Part shown: piece after piece, positions 44,461 to 56,699 of the stretch
Layout: every line of letters begins with the position of its first letter
Numbering within the stretch: position 1 is the stretch's first letter
Source of the DNA: Petrolisthes cinctipes
Taxonomy: Eukaryota; Arthropoda; Malacostraca; Decapoda; Porcellanidae
Length of the DNA: 64,000 bases
Assembly (NCBI GenBank): GCA_033782935.1
Contig: JAWQEG010001325.1
Location: 1,054,001 to 1,118,000, forward strand
Reading direction: 5' to 3'
Made by a program: the position numbers and the translations under genes
Notes under the pieces: generated by a model
Seen by the model: only the letters and a program-made list of their open reading frames with translations
Told to the model about the DNA's origin: nothing
The model's database searches: none

Positions 44461-45820
44461 TAGGGCTACATTTAGGGGTTTAGTTACTTTGGAAAAATTC
44501 TTTACAAAGATTCTATATAAGAACATAAACCCAAGAATGATTTTACGTTAGTAGCATTTATTTGGAATAGTGAATACTTTCATTGCTCGTATTTTATCAG
44601 ATTGTCTATGGAGCCCAGTGGCGGTTAATGTATAACCTAAAATTATAATTTTCTGGTAAAGTAAATGACACAGAGACATTTAAAGTTTGAGGCCTACCTA
44701 ATGTAATTTCTCTATAATCTTCTTTATTGTTACTTATTGTGAATGTACGTCTTTAGAAAAATAAGCAAATCGTTTTGATAAGCGATGACTACGTTATTAA
44801 TAAAACCAATACGAAATTTGATCATATGCTGAAATGTGGATGGAGCATTACATAACCAAAATGATCTACGAATGTATTCATAATAACCATGGGAAGTACT
44901 AAATGTCGTAATGGGTTGACTTTTATCATCTAATGCTACTTGCCAGTTTCCACTGACCAAGTTTAAGGTGGAGAATATCATTGGCTTTGTTTCACCAATG
45001 TTAGACAAAACATCTTAAAGGAGGGAGGGGATATTTATCTTTAATTGTAGCATTATATATTTTTCTGTAATCAATTACTGGCCTAAATTCACCATTATTT
45101 TTTAAACCAAAAGTATTGGGCTGTTAAAAGGGGAGTTAGAATTCTTAATAAAGCCTTCATCCATCATTTCATTTACAATTGTGTTTAGAACTTTCTGCCT
45201 AATATGAGGTACGGTAGTCTATATGCTCGAGTAAATAGGTTGAGGGGATGTTAGTGTAACGATATGCTTTATATATATATATTTTTTTTTTTTTTCCTTC
45301 TTCTAAGGATTCATCAGGTAGGGTAATCACCTTTCGATATGTGGCTAGTATGGTGATAAGATTATCATGATAAAGTGGAAAATCGCGTCCACTGCAAAAT
45401 TTCTAAGTTGTTCCCTTACGTGACTATCTATTTATACCCTTCGGTTTGAACCGATACAATATTTCCTTGTGGTATTTGGTCTAGCTTCCATCTGTACAGA
45501 TCACATAGATATGTTCCTTTCTTTACATGAATATTGGTAAATGCTTTATTAATATCAGTGATATTTTCACTGTTTACATTGGTTAAAATAAATTAATCCC
45601 TGGTTATATATTATTTTACCAGTTCTATTAATGATAGAACGGTAGTTTGTGGCTGTACATGAGATGGAAGCTTTACCTTCAAGTTATGGACGAAATTTGG
45701 AGTTAATATAGAATAAAATGCATCAATGGTCTTTATGATAATGGAGTTGTTTCCCTCATTGTCTATACGTATATGGTTAACATTACATGGACTTATATAT
45801 TGGCCTGGACAATCCTGCAT
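44461..45820 (-). pseudogene. Gypsy reverse transcriptase, upstream part
   Basis: The minus-strand frame 45008-44730 reads KPMIFSTLNLVSGNWQVAL, then an FSTSHGYYEYIRRSFWLCN block and AYQNDLLIF, where the YLDD-like catalytic box should be (here YQND). The thumb continues in other frames (KIRAMKVFTIP, then FVKNFSKVTKPLN) until it stops at the AGT beside the large transposon. Frames between 45820 and 45010 hold the RT start in degraded form. Confidence 0.8.
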
Positions 45821-46024
45821 TGGAATACATTAATTCCTAAAATGTATTATTTTATGTTTTCGGGTCAATTTTTATGGTTTGTTTGATAAGGTATGATAAA
45901 CCTAGTTTATAATTATGTATTATATAAAATTCAATATGTATATGGTTAGTTCCCTTGTCTAACCATACAGGAAGGGTTAGTGTCCCTAATACCTGTAATT
46001 TATTGGCTGTCATGGTTGACAATT

Positions 46025-46336
46025 CTATGTCACCTGCTCAATCTTGGTTTGTAAATGCCGCTGGGGACCTAATTTGCACAATATGTTAAAGGAATTATCC
46101 GATAACAAGGAAACTGCCGCGCACATGTCTATCATTAAGGGTGTGTTACTATGTGATATGAGGACAGGGAATGATAGTACCTTATCGGTAAATGCGACGA
46201 CAGGGTCTACAGTTTTATTTTCGGGATTTTTGATGCTCGTCCAATATTGTGGCGGTCTCGTTTCATACATCATATTTCGATTGTGCAAGTCCTGTTTCAT
46301 TCTGTTAAGGATCATGCATTCATCTAAGGAATGCAA
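46025..46336 (-). pseudogene. Gypsy protease region
   Basis: The frame contains LMIDMCAAVSLLSDNSF. It corresponds to the aspartic-protease active-site region, but Thr-Gly of the usual DTGA is replaced (DMCA). It lies between gag and RT, as expected. Confidence 0.55.
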
Positions 46337-46879
46337 ATTTGACTCATGTAAATGACAGTATTTATGATTACGTTTCCCTTGATATGATTATGTAAGTTAT
46401 AACATTCACTGGTAATATGATTATTTTCGTTACAGTGTTTGCAACGTTTTCCCTGTGATTCCCCTTGAGTAGATGTGGCATCAAATTTAAAAATCTTCGT
46501 ACCCATGGATTGAGTAATCCGTAATGCATGATGTATGATACGAGATTCCTTCGAATTCAAAGCTAGAGACCCTGATAATGCAAGTGTTTTTGCTGGTTCA
46601 CTTGTACTTATATTGTCTGCCTTTGTTTCAATCATTCTCTGAATCCATGATAATGAATTATGTATTTGACCATCCCCCAAAACATCAATAAGTGACTGTC
46701 TGAATGTAGCATATGACGTTAAATTCTCTGGATCAGAAAAAGCACTTGTAGTTAACATATAACTGGCTGGACTATCTGGTGCAATATGCCCTCTTACGAA
46801 TCTTATGTGCGTCCTGTCTATATTCGCTTGGTAAAACACATCCTCCAAATGACGCAAGAAGAAATGAATCCCATATCTT
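46324..46879 (-). pseudogene. Gypsy gag C-terminal part with CCHC knuckle
   Basis: The frame has HLEDVFYQANIDRTHIRFVR and ends with the knuckle CKHCNENNHITSEC. Upstream (higher coordinates) it is cut by the poly(A) end of retrotransposon B3 at about 46880. The first codons before the methionine at 46857 are also gag-like. Confidence 0.7.
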
Positions 46880-47075
46880 GGATTTTTTTTTTTTTTTTTT
46901 TTTTTAATTCATTGCGCCGTAGCGTCAGTCAATAGTCAGACAACAGTACACAAGGGTAGGCGGGACTCACGAGAACCCAATGACCACACACACACACATG
47001 CACACACACACACACACATCACGAAAACATAACAGAATGAAGCACAAGTATACAGACAAATATTTACATCATGAC

Positions 47076-50000
47076 CTACTTAAATCCACCAAAACGAGGG
47101 TGGCACACCAGAAGTTTCTCCAGAACCTGATGGTTCAGCAGGTGTCGACAAACCACATCAAGTGGCAGGTCCCGGGGCAGCAAGTGTCGGACAGCGGGGC
47201 AGGCCAGGCAATAGTGCTCTATAGTGTTAGCACAAGGCGCTCGACACAAGCGACACTCAGTGAAGGGAGGCTCACCCTGCATCCCAGCAACCTGCCACGG
47301 TGGCCGGTAGCCAAGCCTCAAACGAGCAGTGACTACATTGTGCCTCCGAACCATGAGGCCTCGGCGACGGTAGGAATATTTGTGACGGCATACAGACTCG
47401 TAATGGGTGATGGAGATGCTGAAGGGCCTCTCTGCATCCCTGCGTCGCCGTACAGGGAGGAGAGCGGCGGAGCGGACTTTAGAGAGGTAACATGTCAGAG
47501 AGAGGAGGTCCAGCACCACAAGGAGGCAGATGGCAGGCTTCCTTTGCGAGTCTGTCAACTGTACCATTGTGACGTAAACCTACATGGGATGGCACCCATA
47601 AAAATTTGACAGTCAATTTACGATGACGCAATAAGGCCAAAAACGATAAAATCTGCTGAATAACAGTAGAGTGTGTGGGCTGAACACTAGAGAGGGAATG
47701 AAGGGCAGGTTTGGAGTCACAAAAAATGGCAGCATTCACTCCACGTTGACAAACAACACTAACAGCATCCAGAATGGCATACAGTTCACACAATGTTGAG
47801 CTAGAGTGGTTACAGAGACGACGGCCAACACAGCCACCTGGAGGTGACTCCAGGTCAGGCGAGAAAACAGCACAACCTGCTGCACTATCCACCTGCAATG
47901 AGCCATCAGTGTAGAGGCAGTATGGATCTGTGATGGAGGAAGTCACTGTTTCTATGTGTTCCAGAGCCAACTGCCGCTGTAGAGAAGGCAGCTCCGACTT
48001 GGAAGTAGGTGTAAAGCTCACATCAGGTGTTGGTAGCATCCATGGAGGGGGCCCAGGGGGGACGTCTGCAACCATTATATCTATATTAAGACCACAGAGC
48101 ACAGAGGAAACAGACCTTATAAGAGTACGTCCAGCAGGCAGTATGGGAGGGACCGGGTAGTTTGGTCTAAGAGAAGTCCTGACTAACTGAGAGTAATGGG
48201 GTGAATGATGTGGGAAATGGAGGCACTTGACAGTGAAGCAAGTAACATTACAATAAATTCTCTCAATTAATGGGGGAAGACGCAACTCACGCTGCATGTT
48301 CACTATCCTGGTCGACATTGGACAGCCGAGAATTATTCTCATTGCTCTATTCTGAAATTTTTCTAAAGTTTCCAGAGTAGCCCTAGGAAGTTGAATCATA
48401 GCAGGGGAAAGGTAATCAACAACTGAACGGATAAAAGCAATATAGATGGTCCTGGCTACTGGAATGGAGATGCCCGAGGAGTTGTTAGATAGCCATTGAA
48501 GTGGTGTAAGTCGGCGCTGGAGATGACCCAATAAGTCCTGGACAATGGGATGGTCTTGAGGTCTGGCAGGGACAATCGGCCAAATATTGACTGGCGCACC
48601 CAGGTAGCAGTACTGGGAACACATGGGAATGACAGTCCCTCCAATGGTGAACACTGGCTGAGCTTGAGGAAGGCGGCAGGTGAATATTCTGCTCTTATCT
48701 GGGGAGACAATAATGCCACAGTGAGAGGAGACCACAGAGAAGGAGTCAAGAAACCGCTGCAGATCCATTGGTGAGGTAGAATGAACACAGATATCATCAG
48801 CATAGCATGTAATTGTAGTTCCAGGAATATCAGGGAGAGAAGTGAGCAACCGATGCATCAGAATATTAAATAACAATGGGCTGAGAACACCACCTTGAGG
48901 CGTACCAAGATGAAAACTGCGCAAAGGACTGAGTGCACCACTGAAAAACACACGGGAGGTCCTGTTACTCAGGTAGCCCCGAATCCACCGTAGTAGATTA
49001 CCCTTTATCCCAAAGTCAACCAGTTGATCCAAAATGACGTCTCTATTAGCAACATCGAAGGCACTTCGAAGGTCAATGAAGGCCACCACACTGTCCCTGG
49101 AAAGGCGAGAGTACAGGTCGACTAGGCAGTGATGTGTGCTCCGCTGGGGAAGGAAACCAAACAGCCATGGAGAAAGGCAATCCTGCAGTCTGTACATGAG
49201 ACGATTGAGTAAGATTCTCTCCAAAACCTTACAGAAACAGGAAGTAAGGGAAATAGGCCCAAACTTCGCAGTGCCGGGCTTTGCGATGGGTATTATTGTG
49301 CTGCTGGTCCAGGCTCGTGGTACACAACCGTCACGAAGACAAAGATTGTACAGTCGAAGTAGAGGGTTCCCAGGAACTTGTTGAAGTAGGCGCAGCACAG
49401 CATAAGTAATACCATCATCACCAGGGGAAGAAGCTCTACCCCGAGAGAGAGCACGGCGCAACTCCCCCTCAGTTATCTCCTCTGAATCATCGTCATCATC
49501 TTGTAACAGAGCAGACATTAGACGTAGCCGATGGACAGCAGCACAGGAAGCGAGTGCATCTTGTATGTGGATGGGTAGACTGGCTGAGGTAGATTGTTCT
49601 GACCAGGCATCGACAAGTTGTTTGGCATAGTAGGCAGGAGTGTGATGACGAGCAGTGGCCGGTGTCTTTAACAACCCGACGGATGAGGTGCCACATAGAA
49701 GCCACACTTGTTTGCTGGTTGATGCTGTCCGTGAACCGCTGCCAAGACTCAGTGTGAGCACAATCCTGCAGGGCAACTAAAGCGTCCCTAGACATCTGGT
49801 AACGATGGAGTAGGTCATGGGTTGGGTTGGCTTGAAACAATAGGCCATCATGTTCAGCCTCCTCCTTTGCCTCCTGTATACGTGCATCCAGCGTCCAGGA
49901 GTGGGCAGTATGGCGATGCTGGAGGTGTGGCCGGGAGACGTATAGCCTATAAAAGTCATGAGTAGCAGATACAAGATCAGAGTACAACTGTTCAGCTGAT

Positions 50001-50780
50001 GATATGTCAAATGTAGGGAATACATGGGCCATAAATAAGATGTAAGTCGGGCAATATTTAGGGGGCACAGCAATACGCAAACGAGTGGCTGAAGCACCTG
50101 ACCCAGCAGTTAGAGAATAATGAAACCGAAGAGCAATGTGATCAGAGAATAAGTCTGGCACGGAGGAGCACTGGACCTGAGATGCTATCAGGCCAGACGA
50201 GAGGATATAATCCAGAGTACCTCCCCGACAATGAGTGGCACCGCCAGTGTCCCAGTGTGTCAGATGATGCTTGCAGATGTATGAAAGGAGACGAACACCA
50301 TTACGATTAATAGAGCCAGTACCATCACCCAATTCAGAATGCCGAGCATTAAAATCTCCCATATACACCATACCACGCACTGTCGGAGAAGGAAGAGCCT
50401 CAAGAGTGAGTCTAGCTGGGGCAGAATAGACATTACATAGTTGGAGTTCTCCATTCCCAAGTAGAACCTCAAATAGCTGAAAGGTCATGTCAGGATCAGT
50501 GGAGGTACGTAGAAGGCGATGTGGCAAGGAGCTATGTATGTAAGTCAGGAGACCATTCCTTACCAGATGAACATATGGCACATAACCTGAGAGAGGAGGA
50601 GCTTGCCCAGCAGCAAGCGGCCGTCCTGGAAATGCTTCCTAGAGAAAAATAACACTGGGATGATGACGAAAAACATAGGCCTTGAGTTGAGTGAGCTTAG
50701 CATAACTGGTGATACCACATACATTCCAGGAGATGACATCCAGTAGGCAATCACTAGCGAACTCTGTATTTGGAGGTAGA
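47076..50780 (-). pseudogene. Family B ORF2 in B3, two frameshifts
   Basis: The endonuclease and linker run open from about 50750 to 49650 and keep a sense codon where B2 has a stop (HSELGDGTG). A 2-base loss in an A-run near 49667 shifts the frame. RT and most of RNase H then run open from about 49650 to 47479 (FIDLRSAFD, CYADDICVHS, YTDGSLQ, FCDSKPAL). A second shift near 47500 puts the C-terminal part with CRLCRAPCANTIEHYCLAC (47567-47076) in another frame. Confidence 0.88.
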
Positions 50781-51868
50781 AGTCCGGTGAGTGGGGGCAG
50801 ATGAGCGACCTGGAGAAGAAGATAGACCAGGAGAAGGGACTGACTCGAAAAGCTTTTCAAGGTGAGATGCAACAGTATCCATCTTTTCGGTAAGGGTAGT
50901 GACAGATGAGATGATGGCCTGCTGAGCCTCGACCAAGGTGGAGATTTTGGAGTCATTGGCAGCCTGAGCGGCAACCAGCCAATCAATCCTGGCTTTAAGG
51001 GCAGAAAAGCAGTTTTCGAGAGCCGTACATCGTGCCATGAGGGTAGCAACAGACTTGCGGAGGGCCAGGTCTGGAGGTGAGGCAGAGCTGGTAGGAGGAG
51101 CAGACTGGGGAGGAGGTGGTGGTGGTGGTGGTGGTGGAGGCGGAGCAATAGTAGAGACACGAGCCTGGACCTGACGTCGAGTACATCCATGCCACACGTT
51201 AACCCCTGGCTGAAGGCATCGTGGACACTTCCATCGAGACGTATCTTCAGGAGGTGAAGGCTCAGAGGTGGAGGCAGCAGGACGTGATGGTTCACCCCTG
51301 ACAGGACACGTCTTGGAATCATGGTCGGCCGCACACCATGCACACTTCGGCCTGGCAGAACAGTACCGGGAGATATGCCCAACTCCCCAGCACCTGTAGC
51401 ACCAAGGCTGGTCATTATGAAGTTTCCTCACCTCACACGGTGGAAGACAAGGGAGGAAATCAAAGGATATCTCATTTGGAAGTTGATCGGGTTGACTCCA
51501 GACAACAACAATACGGCTAATGGGGGAACCATCTTGGAAAAAACGACGGGCAAAGTACACACCAGGGTATCCTTTGGCAAGTTTCGGGTCAACATCAATA
51601 GGAAAACGGGTGAGGATGTAGCTGGGGAACTTACGAGGCCTCTCAGGTGAGTCTTCAAGAATGAGAGGTAGAGATAAAAATTCACCAGCCTTCACTCTAT
51701 CAATGATGTCCTGATGCTTCCTTGAGATGTAGACAAACCGGGAGGTGACAGCAGCCATCTTCACTTCAGCCAGTTCACGCTGCAACTGGAAGGCCCTGTT
51801 GACATCAGACAACCAACGCAGCTTTGTGTCCGTAGATGGGTTTCCAGAGAAGGAGAGTTTGACATAGG
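50754..51868 (-). CDS. Family B ORF1 in B3 (5'-truncated but open)
   Basis: This frame is open from the truncation point to the natural stop at 50754-50756, with MSDVNRAFQLQ at 51812. It shows the RRM-like middle, the knuckles CYRCWGVGHISRYC and CAWCAADHDSKTC, a run of twelve prolines, and the coiled-coil end (STLVEAQQAIISS). It demonstrates the undamaged reading frame across the G-run where B2 is shifted. The N-terminal third is missing, so it is probably non-functional. Confidence 0.75.
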
Positions 51869-52662
51869 CACCACAAACGAGACTTAAGGAGGCAGGAAAT
51901 CTAGCTTGGAGGCTAATGAATCATTATCAGGGATATTCGAAGTTAGTTATGATACCTTTAAATAAATGGGGAAGAATATCTTTACTTTGTTTTAATTTGG
52001 CACTTCTTTTCTTTCTTTCTGGGATGTGAATGAGGAACCTAATTCTTTTCTAACATGTTCGTTGACAAGTGAAAAATAATGTAATGTAACATGTAATGTA
52101 ACCTACTTTTAGATGAAAGTAGTTGCAACGACGATGAATACGAGATGAAGTCTAGTTGGGGTGTTGTGTGACGAGGCGACGATGTGGTGAAGAGGTGACG
52201 ACGGTGAATTTACGAAACGATGACTTAGTTAGCTCGCACACTAACACACTAACAGTCGTTAGAGTGAAAATGAGGAACGTTGGCTTGCCTTTACGAGAGA
52301 ATTTACGTAACGAGGTGTCAGCGTGGTGGTGATGGGGTGATGGCGTTGTCCTTACGAGAGCATTTACGTAACAGGGACGCCGATATGGTAGTGATGAAGT
52401 GATGATTGTTTGTTGCGAAGTAGATGAGGTCCCCTTGTAGGTCGAGTTGCAGTTATGTTGATGCATGTGGCTCTTGTAGGTGAAGAATTTGTGGTTTATC
52501 TCCCTCGTTAGAGGTCGTAAGATTATACCCACAGAAGAAATTACTTGAGAGAATTTACAAGTAAATTCCTTCAACTTGTCCTTGAACTATGTTAGTCACT
52601 ATACTCCCGTGACGTTTTTACCTTGCAATTTGCCTTGTTGCAAAAACACTGCTGTTATCAAA
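51869..52662 (-). other. Presumed gypsy leader/5' gag region
   Basis: It lies between B3 and the 5' LTR. No gag motif is recognisable, and the open frames look accidental. It contains repeated GACGATG/ACGTAACG-type phrases near 52120-52390, suggesting short degenerate internal repeats. Assigned to the gypsy element only by position. Confidence 0.4.
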
Positions 52663-53156
52663 TGTACCAGTCCTCTTAAGTCTTTAACTCGTTCAGGATC
52701 TGATAAAATTAATCTTGTGTGTAATTCTTGGAGTTGTAGTAGTAGTAGTTGTTGTATTAGGTATAACGTGGAAGACGGGGTGCTTAGGTAATTGACTTCA
52801 CAAGTTTCTTAAGGTTTAATTTATTAATATATACTTATATATATACAGGGAATGATAATGATGTGCCTTGTCTTATATTATTATGTCTCTCACGGAGACA
52901 GTTTATAGCCCTTTGGAAGTCAGTGTAGGTACCCTGAATGCTATTGTACCTCCTCTGCTTATATACATTTCAAACTCAATAGTTGAGAGAAATGGCTAGA
53001 GTGACTGTGTTGCCTGTGAATGGTCAGTCTAATTCTCTGTCTGTCTTGTCTTCCTTCTTCTCTCTTCCTGCTTTATTCCTTATTCTCTCTTTCTCTGTGA
53101 AAGGGTCGATGGTCAGTTTGATGGAAGGTCAAGGTTTATGACCTGAGAGTACTTGG

Positions 53157-53187
<31 letters not shown>

Positions 53188-53313
53188 GGTGTGATATGGT
53201 CATATCTAAAAATAGTATCAGCTATTGTAAAAAGGTATTTGACCCTTCCACCTGCCTTAATGACTTAGCCATCTGATCTGTTGTTCCGTCTAGTCTTTGC
53301 TTTTGTGCGTACA
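52663..53313 (-). repeat. 5' LTR of the gypsy-like element
   Basis: 651 bp. On the minus strand it begins TGTACGCAC and ends GGTACA, and it is similar throughout to 22436-23113. ATCT follows at 53314-53317, matching 22432-22435. Confidence 0.75.
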
Positions 53314-53550
53314 ATCTCAACTTATGGTAGTGAAGATGTCAAGTAGGGGGTAGTGGTGATTTTACTGGGTAGTGAAAGTGTTGCAGAGATACTGGTGTGG
53401 TAGTGGAGATGTATGGGTATCTCAGGTGATTTTGTTATAGGAAGAAATAAAGTGTTATTCAAGTATGCCTGAAACTTCTTGTTGTTACCATAGACATATT
53501 GAGGTATAAAGTTATACTCTACAAACATTCCTCCCTTTTCTCCTCTCCAG
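53314..53550 (+). other. Upstream intron of the P450 gene (inferred)
   Basis: It ends in a pyrimidine-rich tract and AG (CCCTTTTCTCCTCTCCAG, up to 53550), a strong splice acceptor 12 bases before the ATG. This implies a non-coding exon further upstream, outside or hidden in the TE-rich region. Confidence 0.55.
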
Positions 53551-53797
53551 CAGTTTGGGATCATGTCTGGGATTGTGAAGTTGATTTTGGCGAGGGGCTT
53601 CCAGAGTAGAGGCTCGATACAGGCATTAATGGTCCGAGCGCTGGTCACTTCACCTTCAAGTACAGCACCAACCGCAGCAGTGGTAGCAGAGAGTCAGCAG
53701 TCACAGCCAGTCAAATCCATTAAAGAAATGCCAGGACCCCTTCACTGGCCTCTGCTGGGAGTCTTACCTGGCATTATGTTTGATCAATTAACTGGAG
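53551..53797 (+). CDS. Mitochondrial-clan cytochrome P450, coding exon 1 (CDS from 53563)
   Basis: ATG 53563 opens a 78-residue N-terminus. It starts with an Arg-containing, acid-free presequence (MSGIVKLILARGFQSRGS) suited to mitochondrial import, not a hydrophobic ER anchor. A Ser/Ala-rich linker follows, then the proline-rich hinge MPGPLHWPLLGVLPG, which precedes the P450 fold. The donor is GGAG|GTAAAT at 53797/53798, phase 1. Such enzymes (CYP12, CYP49, CYP301/302/314/315 and CYP10/44 groups) hydroxylate steroids or xenobiotics using adrenodoxin. The subfamily cannot be chosen from this part. The exon lies 238 bp downstream of the gypsy 5' LTR. Confidence 0.85.
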
Positions 53798-54069
53798 GTA
53801 AATTGATTAATCTTAATTATCTCATAATCTGCATGGTAGCATGAACTGTAATACACTCATACACCACCCACTACACTACATGGCAAAAGACCCACAGATG
53901 CCGACAACATGAAATTATATGATTGGGTGTTGGGTACTTTTCGTGTCACAGTAGATGGAGACAATAGTGTGTCAAAGTGTTGGTTGACTCAGGTATAGAT
54001 AAGTTACTCTTTTAAGCTTTACGACTCATTTAGATTGACTTGCACCCTATAATATATGGGTGTCTGAGT

Positions 54070-54880
54070 ATTACAACGGGTCAAGCGCCAACTACTCTGA
54101 AATTGAGTTATTAATAGGAATTACTTCTACAATTCCTCTTCTATCTAATGAACAAATGGATATCATCTGAGCTTGTATGTATACATCTCTAGAACATCTT
54201 AAATACAACCGAGTGAGTAGGTCGTGTCAGTCAACAGTCAACACGACAGTCGGTCAGCAGATTGCCAGCCCGGCCGGACCAGCCAAAACTCTCGTACTGC
54301 GTTTTAAAAATGTCTCATTTATTTTATGTTTATACTACTTGTCTCAATGTATTATAAGGGAACTGTTAGTACTTCAATTATTCTTAGTAAAATTATGACA
54401 ATACATCGAACAAGATACATACCGGTAATTAATTAAAGCGAATAATAATAATAATTGTGAACACACAAATTGCTGTAAGCACTGGTATGGAGGAGTACGG
54501 GGAGGATGGGCTGGTAAGAAGGGATGGTGGGAGTAGGGGGAGGATAGGTTGGAAAGAAGGGATGGTGGGAGTAGGGGGAGGATGGGTTGGTAAGAAGAGA
54601 GGGTAGGGATTAGGGTGGAATGGGTAGGGGTAGATGGGGATGCGTTGGTAATAATGGATGATAGGGGTAAGGGTAGGTGGACGGCTTGGTAGGAAGGAAT
54701 GAGTAAGGAAAGATGATGGGGAAGTAAGAAAAGGAGTGGGGATAGCATGGGATGAATGGTAGGGAGAAATAGGTAAAATGAAGAACTGAGAAAGGAAAGA
54801 TGATAGTAGTGGGATGGTAGGGAGGGGAGGGAATGAAGGCTAAAAGAGTGAAAGGTATAGGCAGACCAGAACATTAAATA
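54070..54880 (+). mobile_element. Truncated copy of the 16.84-kb element's gene-side end
   Basis: It begins ATTACAACGGGTCAAGCGCC, the same terminus as the right end at 44457 (read inward), and is again preceded by AGT (54067-54069). 54091-54475 aligns with the complement of 43905-44436, and 54500-54870 aligns with the complement of 41078-41350. The DDE-like gene between these two blocks is absent. The other terminus was not found. It shows the element is multi-copy and gives its internal order. Confidence 0.75.
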
Positions 54881-54959
54881 GACAGGTCAGTCAGTTAGAG
54901 CAAGGTATAGTGTGGTGGGAAGGATATGGCACGGTGGGACAGGGTAATGAATAGTGGAC

Positions 54960-55215
54960 AGTTGGGAGGACAGGGTAATGGGAAGGGCAGGGGACAAGGT
55001 GGGACAGGGTAATAAGGTGGGACAGTAGACAGACAGGAAAAGATAGGGTAGGTGGGAAGGACAGGGGACAAGGTGGGACAGTTGACAGACAGGGAAAGGT
55101 AGGGTAGGTGGGAAGGACAAGGGACAAGGTGGGACAGTAGACAGACAGGGAATTGTAGGGCAGGTGGGAAGGACAGGGGACAAGGTGGGACAGTAGACAG
55201 GCAGGGAAAGATTGT
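54960..55215. repeat. 56-bp minisatellite
   Basis: The phrase AAGGTGGGACAG recurs at about 55070, 55126 and 55182 (56-bp period), with a more degenerate unit before. G-rich on the + strand. Four or so units. Confidence 0.85.
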
Positions 55216-55685
55216 AGGTATGGTTTGGAATGCAGTAGAGATTGATTGATTGATTTTTTTATGCAACAAAGCATCTGGCGGCGCAACAGCTAAGGTCATA
55301 TACCGCCCAACATAAACGAGTCATCTACATAATTAATAAAACATCAACACCCGAAAGGGATAGGCACCATGATTAAAAGACACACAAACTAAAAAGCACA
55401 TTATTACTAAAAGAACCCGTGGACATAAAATCATCTAAAAACCATAAATATCATAAAATCATATTTTGTGGAGAAGGCCAGCCTCCTCCATATAGGAGAG
55501 GGTGCTCCATCCTCCCCGAGGACCTGGGAGAGACTGTAAGAACCGTCACCCTCCTGGTACTCGGAGAGGTGCCTACGACGAAGGTCCCCAAAGCTGGGAC
55601 AATAAGATGCCGTACTGTCAAAGGGACCAGACAATCATCACATCACAGTAGGGAGGGTGAGCCCTCTCCATTCAAAAGCCATGAG

Positions 55686-56270
55686 TCAATAATGTGTGGC
55701 CAATGCGGAGACGGACAAGAGCCGTCTTCCACCGGCGGGACAGGCCACTGTTGCTCCACAAACCAAGGCACTGGCGGATGTCGCGGAGCTTGTTAGCCCA
55801 ACAGCATCCCATCTGTTCTGCCAGCAGGAACGAACGGTAGTATCTATGTAGGGTCGAAGGTCCACTGCAGGAACAGGATGACGCCTGGCAGGAGGCCGAG
55901 AATTCGAGACCAGAGCCTTAGCCAGGGCGTCAGCCCGCTCATTCCCATCGACACCCACATGGGCCGAGACCCAACAAAAAGTGACTTTGCGGCCACGACG
56001 ACCAAGGAGGACAAGCCACTCAAGAATGGCCAACACCAGGGAATGGGAAAAGTTATAATTGCACAAGGCCTGCAAGGCACTACAGGAATCGCTAAAAATA
56101 GTAAACGAAGGCTGAGGGAGAGTAAAAATCACTTGGAGGGCATATAAAATGGCCGAGAGATCAGCAGTAAAAATTGACATGACAGAAGGGAGCTTGCCAC
56201 CACGGCAAAAGTCAGGAAAGACAACTCCAAAGACAACTCCAGCATCAGACTTTGACCCATCAGTGTACAC
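55686..56270 (-). pseudogene. RNase H domain of A3
   Basis: A 194-codon open stretch with MYTDGSKSDAGV (first Asp), TADLSAILYAL (second acidic position, here Asp instead of the usual Glu), FSDSCSALQAL (third Asp) and WVSAHVGVDGNERADALAK (His and last Asp). It is the best-preserved RNase H of family A in this window. It is not attached to a complete RT in this copy. Confidence 0.85.
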
Positions 56271-56699
56271 AGGGAGGGAATGCAGCGCGCTTCTCCGGCA
56301 CAGCAGTGGTGCAGACTGGTGACCACCAAGGGACAGGACGTTTAGGAAATTAGCCAGAAGTTCTAGGGATAGAGTTGAGAGCAGCAGAGTGGAGCATATC
56401 AGTGAAATATGTTACAGCCTCGTCAGAGCTACCAAAATCAGCTACAGAAGAGACCGAAGAAGTTAGCTCTCTAAAAAACTGCCAGTCAGCCTTCTCTAAT
56501 TTTCACCTAGGAAGACGAGACTGTGGTTCGTACCTGTTACCTTCTAAAAGTATAGGGAAATGCCATATAAATCAGGCAACACTCTCCAAGTAAAATCCAA
56601 CAGAGCACTGGGTGAGCAAAGATAAATGTCAATGGCGTTAAAAGTCCCAGTAGGGCTATTAAAATGTTTCACATCTCACGTATTTAAAACCCCTAATCC

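Larger units (their letters stand above)
46880..51868 (-). mobile_element. Non-LTR family B, copy B3 (5'-truncated, inserted in gypsy)
   Basis: The poly(A) tail is seen as a T-run at about 46885-46906. The 3' UTR, ORF2 and ORF1 run leftward to rightward on the minus strand. The copy breaks off at 51868 inside ORF1 (within the AYVKLSFSG region), so about 0.7 kb of 5' sequence is missing. It is closely similar to B2. No clear target-site duplication was found at the two borders. It separates the gypsy gag from its leader and 5' LTR. Confidence 0.9.
22432..53317 (-). mobile_element. Ty3/gypsy-like LTR retroelement exploded by later insertions
   Basis: In minus-strand order the parts are: 5' LTR 52663-53313, leader/gag side 51869-52662, gag-protease-RT 44461-46860, RT end-RNase H-integrase 26170-27614, a possible env-like region 23926-25540, and 3' LTR 22436-23113. 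The two LTRs are similar direct repeats in the same orientation, and the order of domains between them is that of a gypsy element. The 4 bases ATCT lie just outside both LTRs (22432-22435 and 53314-53317). It is interrupted by B3, a 16.84-kb transposon and a hAT MITE. Typical primer-binding and polypurine sites were not recognised beside the LTRs, which is the main weakness of the reading. Confidence 0.72.

Noticed and set aside
54960..55215. CRISPR-like array
   Set aside because: Units are contiguous 56-bp tandem repeats without unique spacers, in an animal genome.
54374..55299. Several Pro/Ser/Leu-rich open frames on the minus strand
   Set aside because: They are translations of a C/T-rich strand and of a 56-bp minisatellite.
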